From assembly GCA_020047815.1 (NCBI GenBank), contig JAIFNG010000058.1, positions 44,368 to 108,367 of the forward strand: a DNA stretch of 64,000 nt, written 5' to 3'. The stretch is from Anaerolinea sp. (lineage in GTDB: Bacteria; Chloroflexota; Anaerolineae; Anaerolineales; Villigracilaceae). A model generated the notes under the pieces. It had not been told where the DNA came from and did not search any database. It worked only from the letters and a program-made list of their open reading frames with translations. The translations under genes were made by a program, and so were the position numbers. Positions 8,413 to 16,372 of the stretch are shown one piece after another (within the stretch, counting starts at the first letter, position 1; each line of letters starts with the position of its first letter).

Positions 8413-9401
8413 ATTTAGTTGAAGCAATTCATTTATCAAAATTCTTTGGCACAACCCATGCAGTGGATGATGTATCCCTCCGAATCAAATCCGGCGAAAT
8501 TTACGGGCTTGTCGGTTCGGATGGCGCCGGCAAGACCACCACCATGCGTCTTCTGGTTGGCGCACTTTTACAGGATGCGGGCGAAGTCAGCGTGTGCGGT
8601 TATGACATACAAAAACAAAGCGAACAAGCCCGCTCCCAGATTGGTTATCTATCACAGCGATTCTCCATGTACGAAGACCTTACCGTGTTGGAGAACATCC
8701 GATTCTTTGCCGAGGTGCGTGGACTTTCTCAAACTGAATGGCTTCCGCGTTCGATGGAAATTCTTGAATTTGTTGGTTTGGATAAATTTATTGACCGCCG
8801 TGCAGGACAACTTTCTGGCGGTATGAAGCAAAAACTTGGGCTTGCCTCTGCTTTGGTCACACGTCCGCGTCTGTTATTGCTGGATGAACCCACCACGGGC
8901 GTGGACCCCGTCACCCGCCAGGATTTTTGGCAGCTGGTTATCAAATTAGTCTCTGCTCCCCGCTCTGACCCGCCCCCCATTACTGGACAAAATGAGGGTT
9001 TGCCTCTAGGACAGGACCGGGGTGGTGTCTCTGTCATCATCTCTACACCCTACATGGATGAAGCATCGCGTTGTCACCGTGTTGGATTTATGAAGCAAGG
9101 CAGGATCATTGCTGAAGATACGCCATCCAATTTACGTACGCGGCTTAATGGGCGTGTCCTTGAATTGCGCGGAAATCCAATTAATGTACTTCGCCATGTT
9201 GCGCATCAGGATGCAGACGTCGAAGATGTCGCCGCGTTTGGCGATAAATTACATGTCCGAGTTCGCGAAGGAAGATCTGATCTTGTCATCAAGCGTTTGC
9301 CGGCTGAGATTAAATCTGCTGGCGGTGAACTGACAGAGTTGCGCGCCATTCCCTCCACATTGGAGGATGTCTTCATTGTATTATCGGATCCGATCCAATG
9401 A
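8409..9401 (+). CDS. ABC exporter ATPase, degenerate first subunit (YbhF N-terminal-like)
   Basis: A 330-residue ATPase: Walker A as GSDGAGKTT (37-45), Q-loop YLSQRFSMYEDLTV, ABC signature LSGGMKQKLGLA (135-146), Walker B LLLLDEPTTGVDP (155-167). The H-loop reads STPYMDEA, with proline where the switch histidine normally sits, as in the first half of the YbhF/RbbA fusion ATPases. Between Walker B and the H-loop about 24 extra residues (183-206, PRSDPPPITGQNEGLPLGQD) interrupt a normally tight region; the DNA at 8955-9026 reads like an inserted repeat. The ATG overlaps the previous stop by 4 bp. Together with the ATPase at 9886 it should form an asymmetric pair driving the ABC-2 permease. Confidence 0.92.
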   Translation: MNLVEAIHLSKFFGTTHAVDDVSLRIKSGEIYGLVGSDGAGKTTTMRLLVGALLQDAGEVSVCGYDIQKQSEQARSQIGYLSQRFSMYEDLTVLENIRFFAEVRGLSQTEWLPRSMEILEFVGLDKFIDRRAGQLSGGMKQKLGLASALVTRPRLLLLDEPTTGVDPVTRQDFWQLVIKLVSAPRSDPPPITGQNEGLPLGQDRGGVSVIISTPYMDEASRCHRVGFMKQGRIIAEDTPSNLRTRLNGRVLELRGNPINVLRHVAHQDADVEDVAAFGDKLHVRVREGRSDLVIKRLPAEIKSAGGELTELRAIPSTLEDVFIVLSDPIQ

Positions 9402-9889
9402 ATGCCCTTCTTGACCTTCCCGAACAACATGCTCAGGTTCTGCTATTTCTGATCGACAAGATCCCCCCTGCCGGGCTGCCGTGGGCATTAACCGGGAGCG
9501 CAGGGCTGCGTTTACAAGGCCTTGATATTTCTGTGAATGATCTGGATTTGCAAACCGACGCGCAGACCATATATGTACTTGAACAGAAACTTGCTGGATT
9601 TATAAAAACTCCGGTACATGTTTGGCAGTCAGAACATATGCTCTCGCTATATGGACAGGCGCAGGTAAATGAATTGCAGGTCGAGTTTATGGGTGATGTG
9701 CGCCATCGTTCGCCCGCTGACATCTGGGAACCCTCGGTGGATATTGCGTCTGTTCGTATTTGGTTGACCTGGCGTAAACTGCAGGTTCCAGTTCTTTCCC
9801 TTAACCATGAAGCCCTTGCCTATGAAAAAATGGGACGCACGCAAAAGGCTGAACTGATTCATTCTGCGATCAAGAAGGATGTTTTATGA
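9398..9889 (+). CDS. Nucleotidyltransferase-fold protein between two ABC ATPases
   Basis: 163 residues, overlapping the ATPase genes by 4 bp on each side. LTGSAGLRLQGLDISVNDLDLQ carries the GS-X(n)-DxD pattern (G33 S34, D48 and D50) of the minimal nucleotidyltransferase / AbiEii- and lincosamide-transferase-like superfamily. A third acidic residue is probably E96 in LQVEFMGD. These enzymes transfer NMP to small molecules, RNA or proteins. No partner antitoxin or acceptor is visible. Being locked between the two halves of a transporter ATPase is unusual and suggests either modification of the exported compound, as in antibiotic adenylylation, or control of the transporter. The catalytic residues look intact. 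Confidence 0.7.
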   Translation: MNALLDLPEQHAQVLLFLIDKIPPAGLPWALTGSAGLRLQGLDISVNDLDLQTDAQTIYVLEQKLAGFIKTPVHVWQSEHMLSLYGQAQVNELQVEFMGDVRHRSPADIWEPSVDIASVRIWLTWRKLQVPVLSLNHEALAYEKMGRTQKAELIHSAIKKDVL

Positions 9890-10791
9890 CCGACCCCGTC
9901 ATCTCTGTTCAAAACCTCACGCGCCGCTTTGGCAATTTTGTTGCCGTGGATCATATCAACTTTGAAGTGCAGGGGGGCGAGGTTATTGGTTATCTCGGAC
10001 CAAATGGCTCAGGCAAAACCACAACCATCCGCATGTTGCTTGGTTTGCTAAAACCCAGCGATGGCCAAGCCACTGTCCTTGGCTACGATGTTTTTGAACA
10101 AAGTGAAGAGATTCGCATGCGCGTTGGCTATATGTCACAGAAGTTTGCAATTTATGATGATTTGACGACTTTGGAGAATTTGACTTTCTATGGTGGCGTC
10201 TATGGGGTTACTGATAAAACCCGTATCCAGCATACTCTTGAACTGGTCGGACTTAAAGGACATGAGAATACCTTGACCAGGGACATGTCCACCGGCTGGC
10301 GGCAGAGACTGTCCCTTGGGATTGCGCTGGTACATGAGCCGAAATTGCTCTTCCTGGATGAACCTACCTCAGGGGTTGACCCCACTGCCCGTCGCGCCTT
10401 TTGGGATTTGATCTACCAATTGGCAGAGGGCGGCGTGACTATTTTGGTCACCACCCACTACATGGATGAAGCCGAATATTGTGAGCGCGTCGGTGTCATG
10501 CGCGACGGTAAATTACTGGCGATGGATACACCAACGAATTTAAAGAAGTCGATTATCACAGGTGATGTCTGGGAGGTGTACGCGAATCCGCTGGAAAAGG
10601 GATTGGAAATTCTTGCTTCGCTGGAAGGTGTGGAACGCGTTGGGTTGGCTGGCGATCATTTGCGGGTCATCAGTCAACGGGTGGAGCAGGATGCGATGCA
10701 AAGTCTATTAAACAGGGCAGGCATCCATGTGGAAAAGATCGAAAGAGGCGAGCCAACTCTGGAGGATGTCTTCCTTTCGCTGGCTCGCTAA
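9886..10791 (+). CDS. ABC exporter ATPase, second subunit (YbhF C-terminal-like)
   Basis: A 301-residue ATPase with a canonical Walker A (GPNGSGKTT, 43-51), Walker B (LLFLDEPTSGVDP) and H-loop histidine (TTHYMDEA). The ABC signature is degenerate, STGWRQRLSLG instead of LSGGQ, which matches the second half of YbhF-type fused ATPases. In an asymmetric dimer its good Walker A/B/His would pair with the intact LSGGM signature of the subunit at 8409, leaving one fully competent ATP site. A C-terminal extension (about 225-301) resembles the regulatory tail of drug/lipid ABC-2 ATPases. It is the last gene of the operon; the convergent pspC gene follows 21 bp later. Confidence 0.93.
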   Translation: MTDPVISVQNLTRRFGNFVAVDHINFEVQGGEVIGYLGPNGSGKTTTIRMLLGLLKPSDGQATVLGYDVFEQSEEIRMRVGYMSQKFAIYDDLTTLENLTFYGGVYGVTDKTRIQHTLELVGLKGHENTLTRDMSTGWRQRLSLGIALVHEPKLLFLDEPTSGVDPTARRAFWDLIYQLAEGGVTILVTTHYMDEAEYCERVGVMRDGKLLAMDTPTNLKKSIITGDVWEVYANPLEKGLEILASLEGVERVGLAGDHLRVISQRVEQDAMQSLLNRAGIHVEKIERGEPTLEDVFLSLAR

Positions 10792-10812
10792 AACGTTCAA
10801 CAGTGGGCGTGC

Positions 10813-11004
10813 TTATCCTTCGGGTGTGACGATTGCCATGATGAGATATACCAGCAGCATCGCGCCGTTGAAGGTGAAGAACCCAAGGACGAACAACAGG
10901 CGGATGATGGTCGGGTCAATATTGAGATAGTCGCCCAGTCCTGCACACACGCCCGCGATCATGCGGTTGGATTTGCTTCGATAGAGGGTTTTGGTATCGT
11001 TCAT
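10813..11004 (-). CDS. PspC-domain protein
   Basis: A 63-residue protein made almost entirely of one PspC domain: LYRSKSNRMIAGVCAGLGDY, then an acidic turn (NIDPTIIR), then one long hydrophobic segment (about 36-58). PspC-type proteins sit in the cytoplasmic membrane and, in proteobacteria, take part in the phage-shock envelope stress response. No PspA or PspB gene is nearby, so that pathway role is not shown. Stand-alone short PspC proteins are common in Gram-positive bacteria and Chloroflexota. The ribosome site is aaaggag, 7 bases ahead of the ATG. It is convergent with the exporter operon. Confidence 0.88.
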   Translation of the reverse strand: MNDTKTLYRSKSNRMIAGVCAGLGDYLNIDPTIIRLLFVLGFFTFNGAMLLVYLIMAIVTPEG

Positions 11005-11076
11005 TTTTTCTCCTTTTGTTTGTCTAATTTCTTTACGCAGGCATACGAAAAGAGTTGCATGGGAAAGCCCCCTGAA

Positions 11077-11117
11077 AAAAACACTTCCGGAGTCGTAATC
11101 ACCTCGGAAGTGTTTTT
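11077..11117 (-). terminator. Rho-independent terminator after the cyclase gene
   Basis: A 13-bp perfect inverted repeat (AAAAACACTTCCG / CGGAAGTGTTTTT) lies at 11077-11089 and 11105-11117 with A and T tracts at its ends. It sits 57 bp beyond the stop of the cyclase gene in its direction and ahead of pspC. The symmetric tracts allow it to work in both directions. Confidence 0.85.
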
Positions 11118-11173
11118 ACTGATTACCCTTTCTGTTCCCACCCTGATCACTAAATACCCAATTACACCCGGCC

Positions 11174-12883
11174 TTACTTCAATCCCAAAACTTCAAATAC
11201 TTCCAGCGGTTGTGTTTTGCCTTTTACCGGCATATTTACATGGGGTTTGGCGATCACTTCACTGCTGACCCGTCCAAAGGCATCCCTGCTTATCAAAATT
11301 TGATTTCTGGCAGAGTTTTCCTGAATGCGTTTGGCTGTGTTCACTGCATCGCTGATGGCTGTGTATTCCAGCCTTTTCTCTGTACCGATCAAGCCAAGGA
11401 TCGCATCTCCGCAATGGATGCCGGCGCCAAATGCCAGGTGATATTCAGGAGGAAGTTCCTTATATAAATTTTCAACGGATTCACGAATGATCAACGCGGT
11501 TTTCACTGCGCGCAGGGTGTGGTCAGGCTGTGGTATGGGCGCGTTGAACCATGCCATGATCGCATCGCCCATGAATTTATCAATGGTACCTTCCTGCATC
11601 AACACGGCATCTGCCATCGCGGCCAGGTAACGATTGAGAATTTTTACTAGTTGTTCCGGTTCCTGACTTTCGCTAAAAGTGGTAAAGCCGCGGATGTCTG
11701 CGAACAGTGCGGTGATGTTCGTGCGCTTGCCGCCCAACTGCAGACTGTTCGGGTCAAGTTGTTCGATTACAGCAGGAGAAACCATGCGTTCAAAGAGTCG
11801 GCGTTGGGCTTCGAGTTTCTTTCTTTCGGTCAGGTCATCAAGCACAATGGCAATGCCCTGGGTTTTTTGTCCTGCATCTTTCAGCGGCGAGAGATTGAAA
11901 CGCCAATCAACAATGCTGCCGGTGGGTGAGATGTGACTGATCTCAAGATCAGTAATCGCTTTATCGGTTGCGCGTACTTCCATTAAATGCGGTTCAAGCT
12001 CCATTGAAACAGAAGCAAGCGTCTCGATCAGTAGATGACCGACAATATCGTTTGAGGTGCAGCCTAAAATTGTTTCCGCGGCACGGTTGGTGAGGGTGAT
12101 TTGGTTCTCAATATCTGCAGTGATCACGCCGCTGGCGATGGAGGCAAATATGTTGTCCATCAGGTTTTTCAGCCCCGTTACCTCTTCGAGACTGCGTTTG
12201 AGCGAAGAGAAGAGGCGGGCATTTTCAATGGCAACTGCCGCCTGATTTGCAAAAGCCACCAGCAGATTTCGCTCTGATTCGGCAAAGATGCCCGAGCGGA
12301 TGCGGTTATCAGCGTAAATTACGCCGATCAGCTCATTTTTTACTTTAAGGGGAACGCATAAAATCGAGCGCAGGTTAAACGCTACAATGCTTTCCTGTCC
12401 GATAAAGCGTTGGTCTTCCTGCGCGTTGGTTGTGATGATGGGTTCGCCTGTATTGATTACCCGTCCCACAACTGATTTGCTCACCGTCAACTCGGAAGAG
12501 TTGATCGATTCCATTTCCCAATTGCGCCCCATGCGGGTTACCATTTCACCCTTTTCGTCGCGCAGCATCAGAAAACCGCGTTCCGCTTTGGTCAGGCGCA
12601 CAATGTTGTCCATCACGATGGTCAGCACTTCGTCGAGTTCAAGCGAAGAGTTGATGACCTGCCCAATATCGGCAAGTGCCAGCAGGTTATTATGTTCACG
12701 CTGAAACGATTCGATCTTTTCACTTATGTGCCCGAGTGTTATTTCAAGGTGCTGCAAATCGTCAACCGTGTTTTTGGGCAGTTTGAGCCTTGCGGTTTCC
12801 AACTCGGCACGAATTTTTCCCGCTTGCATGCCAAGCGTCAGAAGTTGATCGGGTATGGTTGTCGGGCGGGTTTGTTCATCCAT
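11174..12883 (-). CDS. GAF-PAS class III adenylate/guanylate cyclase
   Basis: A 569-residue protein predicted to be soluble. An N-terminal coiled coil (about 15-65) precedes a GAF domain (about 70-215, FLMLRDEKGEMVTRMGRNWE), a PAS domain (about 235-350, GVITADIENQITLTNRAAE) and a class III cyclase domain (about 390-560). The cyclase has the two metal-binding aspartates in LFADIRGFT and KFMGDAIMAWF, and the HCGDAILGLIG and DAVNTAKRIQ segments near the purine- and transition-state-binding positions. It should make cAMP (or cGMP) in answer to a ligand or redox signal sensed by GAF/PAS. The transglutaminase-like gene lies only 6 bp upstream in the same direction, so the two are probably cotranscribed; a strong terminator follows. 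Confidence 0.92.
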   Translation of the reverse strand: MDEQTRPTTIPDQLLTLGMQAGKIRAELETARLKLPKNTVDDLQHLEITLGHISEKIESFQREHNNLLALADIGQVINSSLELDEVLTIVMDNIVRLTKAERGFLMLRDEKGEMVTRMGRNWEMESINSSELTVSKSVVGRVINTGEPIITTNAQEDQRFIGQESIVAFNLRSILCVPLKVKNELIGVIYADNRIRSGIFAESERNLLVAFANQAAVAIENARLFSSLKRSLEEVTGLKNLMDNIFASIASGVITADIENQITLTNRAAETILGCTSNDIVGHLLIETLASVSMELEPHLMEVRATDKAITDLEISHISPTGSIVDWRFNLSPLKDAGQKTQGIAIVLDDLTERKKLEAQRRLFERMVSPAVIEQLDPNSLQLGGKRTNITALFADIRGFTTFSESQEPEQLVKILNRYLAAMADAVLMQEGTIDKFMGDAIMAWFNAPIPQPDHTLRAVKTALIIRESVENLYKELPPEYHLAFGAGIHCGDAILGLIGTEKRLEYTAISDAVNTAKRIQENSARNQILISRDAFGRVSSEVIAKPHVNMPVKGKTQPLEVFEVLGLK

Positions 12884-12889
12884 GGTTGT

Positions 12890-15271
12890 TTATTTAATTT
12901 GATTATAACGGGTATCAAGTATTTGTAAGGTCTCTTTTAGTCGAATGCGCCAGGTCTTTAACAGCACCAGCGCTGCGGCTTTGCGGGCTGCCATAATATT
13001 CACTGTGCGGGAGGTGTACATGGCATTGTGATATTCCTGTAAAAGTGACAGAGTTTGCTCCTGTGCTGAAGGCAGACGTTTGATCAATACCTCGGCACGT
13101 GTTTGGGATGTGGTGTGTGCCGCCTGCGGCAGACCCAGCCAGTACAGGCTTAGGTTGACGGCTTGGAATATGCGTTCGATCTGAGTAAGTTTTGTCCAAC
13201 GTGCCCAGTTATTTAACCAGCGCGGCGGATTACTTCCACGCCGTTCATATTGATGTGCCAAGTATACTGGGAAGCGGTCATAAAGCGAGTACCGGCGGAT
13301 GATAAAAATGCCAATTCCCAGGCTCAGTAGCATAAGTGCAGGGATGAGCAGGGTTTCGAATAAGTTATTTTTGTAGATGGATGATGAGGCATCCGTTGTT
13401 TCATTCGATAATTCTGGATCTTCTTGCAAGGGGACTGCGGGCAGTGGGTTAATTGTCGCGTTTTCCTGAGACTCCGGGTTCGATATTATTTCATCGGGAA
13501 TATCCTTCGTTTCAGGCCGTTCAAGGGGGAACTGATTGCTTGTTGGTTCAAACTCAACCCAGCCAATGCCCGGGAAATACACCTCAGGCCAGGCGTGAGA
13601 GTCCTTATAAGTGACAATATATTGCCCCTTAACTTCGTCGTATGCGCCTTCGACAAATCCAACCGCCATGCGTGCAGGGATGCCAATTGAGCGCAGCATT
13701 AATGTCTCCGCGCTGGCATAATACATGCAAAACCCTTTTTTGTTTTCAAACAAAACCCACAGTACAGGGTCGCGGTTCTCAGGCGGCATGTCTTCGATTT
13801 CCGCATCATATTCGATTTCTTCTCTTAAGTATGAAGTGATGGCTTGTACTTTATCGTATGGCGTGCTGTGGGATGCAGTGATTTCAAGGGCCAGCTTACG
13901 CAATTGTGGGACAATTTGTTCTGGGATTTGTAAATATCGCTCTGTGACCCAATCAGGATATTTCGTCCCCGCGGATCGTAATTCTTCTATGGAGGGATCG
14001 GCGATTAAGGCGCGCGCCTCATACTGGTTGCCGCTTGAAAGACTCGTGGTGGCAATCCAGGCGGTGACATCTTTCATCCCCTCCGGGATGGATGCAGCTT
14101 GGATGTCTGCGTTTTCGCTGACCCAGATGGTCTCTGCAGGTGAATACAACAGGTTTTGTTTTTTGAAACCAGTGGTGAATGTGAATTCTGTTATATGGCG
14201 TTCGTTTGGATATTCAACTGTTAATTCATTAATGGAAGGTGTGAATGGCTCACTTGCATCCTGAACGGTTGTCCAGCGTCCATTTAGATAAAGATCGTAC
14301 ACCCTGCCTTTCCAATAATTTCGGAGCGGGGTGAACTGGTCTTCATTTAAGTTAACTGTGAATACCATGGTTTCCCCAAGAGCAGCCTGTTGCCCGAGCG
14401 GTAGTGAGTCACTATAAAAATCCCCGCCCGTGCTTCTCCCGGCATAGGGGGACTCAAGGGCACTGACCGCGTTGGAGAATTTGTCGAAAATTGGCTGTGA
14501 ATATTTATTCCATGCTTGCGCCGCAGGTTTTATTCCATTGATCCAGCCGGGCAATGACCATGCAATGAAGACTGCTATCAGTGTAATGGTCAGTGCTCCC
14601 CGTTCAAGGTCATTCATCACTTCGTCAGTCAACAGAAAATGAGTTTTTTTCCAAAAAGAACTGTTTTGCAGAAAATAAATTCTTCCCAACAACAGCAGTG
14701 CTGCGATGAAAAAAAACGCCAATTGCCAAACATGTTTTGATTCCATTGAATCAAAGGCTTGCACAGTAAGGATTGCCAGACCGGAGGGCAGGACCACATT
14801 TAAAAAATCCCTATGACGGGTTAACCAGTACCCGGCAGAAACGCCTATCCCCCAGAAGATCAATGTCATAATGGAGACAAAAAACAAATGATCGTAAACT
14901 GGCTTGTTTCTGATGAACTGATCCAATGAAAAGAACAGCCTCTCGAAGAGTGCCAGAATGTCCAGCCACAGCCAGTCCGTTTTCTCCACCATGCTCAATA
15001 ATTGTGATGGTACCAGCGTTAACGTGTAACCAGCCATAATGCGAAGCACAGCTCGTTGTGAAAAATTACTATACCCAAGTGCCAGCCCTAATATGACGCC
15101 GATAAACCCCATCGTTTGCGTGAAATATAGAAAGGGCGTCCATTCTGTGACCACCAGCCGTGTGCTGGATATTTCCACAATTGCAATAACAAGGAGCGCG
15201 GCTTTCCAATCCCAAATCCGGCTGTTTGACGGATTCTGGTGCACACTGCCGGGCGAAAGTGATGTTTCCAT
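12890..15271 (-). CDS. Transglutaminase-like membrane protein (TgpA-type)
   Basis: About 793 residues from METSLSPGSV; longer starts at 15298 or 15382 are possible. Several N-terminal membrane helices (about residues 20-250) are followed by an extracytoplasmic region and a transglutaminase-core domain: catalytic Cys at about 515 in KKGFCMYYASAETLMLRSIG, then DSHAWPEVYFPGIGWVEFEP with the His/Asp partners. A further membrane helix (about 645-665) and a cytoplasmic DUF4129-like helical tail end the protein. This is the DUF3488-transglutaminase-DUF4129 layout of TgpA. Such proteins are cell-envelope cysteine peptidases or transglutaminases of poorly known substrate, often beside MoxR/DUF58 genes, which are absent here. 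The gene is divergent from the PAP2 gene at 15335. Confidence 0.88.
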   Translation of the reverse strand: METSLSPGSVHQNPSNSRIWDWKAALLVIAIVEISSTRLVVTEWTPFLYFTQTMGFIGVILGLALGYSNFSQRAVLRIMAGYTLTLVPSQLLSMVEKTDWLWLDILALFERLFFSLDQFIRNKPVYDHLFFVSIMTLIFWGIGVSAGYWLTRHRDFLNVVLPSGLAILTVQAFDSMESKHVWQLAFFFIAALLLLGRIYFLQNSSFWKKTHFLLTDEVMNDLERGALTITLIAVFIAWSLPGWINGIKPAAQAWNKYSQPIFDKFSNAVSALESPYAGRSTGGDFYSDSLPLGQQAALGETMVFTVNLNEDQFTPLRNYWKGRVYDLYLNGRWTTVQDASEPFTPSINELTVEYPNERHITEFTFTTGFKKQNLLYSPAETIWVSENADIQAASIPEGMKDVTAWIATTSLSSGNQYEARALIADPSIEELRSAGTKYPDWVTERYLQIPEQIVPQLRKLALEITASHSTPYDKVQAITSYLREEIEYDAEIEDMPPENRDPVLWVLFENKKGFCMYYASAETLMLRSIGIPARMAVGFVEGAYDEVKGQYIVTYKDSHAWPEVYFPGIGWVEFEPTSNQFPLERPETKDIPDEIISNPESQENATINPLPAVPLQEDPELSNETTDASSSIYKNNLFETLLIPALMLLSLGIGIFIIRRYSLYDRFPVYLAHQYERRGSNPPRWLNNWARWTKLTQIERIFQAVNLSLYWLGLPQAAHTTSQTRAEVLIKRLPSAQEQTLSLLQEYHNAMYTSRTVNIMAARKAAALVLLKTWRIRLKETLQILDTRYNQIK

Positions 15272-15334
15272 ATTTTGAGTGTACAATAAACAACGCATGT
15301 CCGTCAACCGCAAACAAAAATAATGGAGGTTTAT

Positions 15335-16330
15335 ATGCAGATCTTTATCGAAAGCGGCATTGCTTTTATTATTGCTGTTCAAAGCAGCATGGGGGATTGG
15401 CTCATTGCGCCCATGCGTTTCTTTAGCTATCTTGGAAATGAAGAATTCTTTCTGCTGGTATTGCCATTGATCTACTGGAGCGTTGACTCAGCGCTCGGCT
15501 TGCGGGTGGGTTTTATTCTCGTGACAAGTAATCTATTCAATTATGCCGGCAAATTAATTTTTGCGGGGCCGCGTCCCTATTGGTTGAGTTCACATGTTCG
15601 CGCTCTTTGGTTAACAGAGACAACATTTGGCATTCCTTCCGGTCATGCCCAACTTGCGGTGAGTGTCTGGGGCATGTTTGCGGCGTATGGCAGGCGCATC
15701 TGGGTGTGGGTTGTCGCCATTATCATTATATTTTTGATCGGTCTTTCACGTATATTCCTTGGCGTGCATTTCCCCCATGATGTGATCTTTGGCTGGCTGA
15801 TCGGCGCCGTGATTCTGTGGGCTTTTATACGCTTCTGGGATCCTGTCGCCGCCTGGGTTGGCAAACAGACTTTGCGTCAACAGATTGTGAATGCGTTTAT
15901 CGGTTCTCTGCTCTTTATTGCGCTGGGACTTGGAACCTGGACTTTGAGAAGTGGATATCAAGTACCTGTGACCTGGCTCTTCAACGCACAACTTGCCGGG
16001 ACCGAATTACCTGACCCTGTTGATGCGAACAGCACATTCACCTCAGCCGGGACATTCTTTGGGCTGGCTGTAGGTGCAGCGTGGATCATGTCAATGGGTG
16101 GGTACAATGCTTCGGGCTCGATTGGCAAACGTGCGATTCGCTATGTAGTTGGACTGGTCGGCATCCTCATCCTTTATATGGGCTTGGGCGAGATCTTCCC
16201 ACGGGGTGATGGTTTCATATTCTACCTGCTGCGGTATATTCGTTATACATTGGTGGGCTGGTGGGTGGCCGGGGGCGCGCCTTGGGTTTTTGTAAGGTTC
16301 AAGCTTGCTGAGCTCACCAAATCCCTCTGA
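15335..16330 (+). CDS. PAP2-family phosphatase, undecaprenyl-diphosphatase-like
   Basis: A 331-residue membrane protein starting at ATG 15335 behind ggagg (15325-15329). The full acid-phosphatase signature is present: K73 LIFAGPRP (K...RP), PSGH at 101-104, and S138-R139 ... H145 ... D149 in SRIFLGVHFPHD. The catalytic histidines are H104 and H145. This fits type-2 phosphatidic acid phosphatases that hydrolyse undecaprenyl diphosphate or other lipid phosphates on the outer face of the membrane. The C-terminal half (about 185-330) adds more membrane helices of unknown purpose, so it is longer than a minimal PAP2 enzyme. It precedes the kinase gene by 42 bp. Confidence 0.9.
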   Translation: MQIFIESGIAFIIAVQSSMGDWLIAPMRFFSYLGNEEFFLLVLPLIYWSVDSALGLRVGFILVTSNLFNYAGKLIFAGPRPYWLSSHVRALWLTETTFGIPSGHAQLAVSVWGMFAAYGRRIWVWVVAIIIIFLIGLSRIFLGVHFPHDVIFGWLIGAVILWAFIRFWDPVAAWVGKQTLRQQIVNAFIGSLLFIALGLGTWTLRSGYQVPVTWLFNAQLAGTELPDPVDANSTFTSAGTFFGLAVGAAWIMSMGGYNASGSIGKRAIRYVVGLVGILILYMGLGEIFPRGDGFIFYLLRYIRYTLVGWWVAGGAPWVFVRFKLAELTKSL

Positions 16331-16372
16331 TATAATCTTTGACACTCCAAATTTATTATAAAGGTCTCATTA

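Noticed and set aside
7651..8454. 267-codon open frame on the minus strand
   Set aside because: It lies wholly opposite the flavoprotein gene and the start of the ATPase gene; no ribosome site and no family-like motifs.
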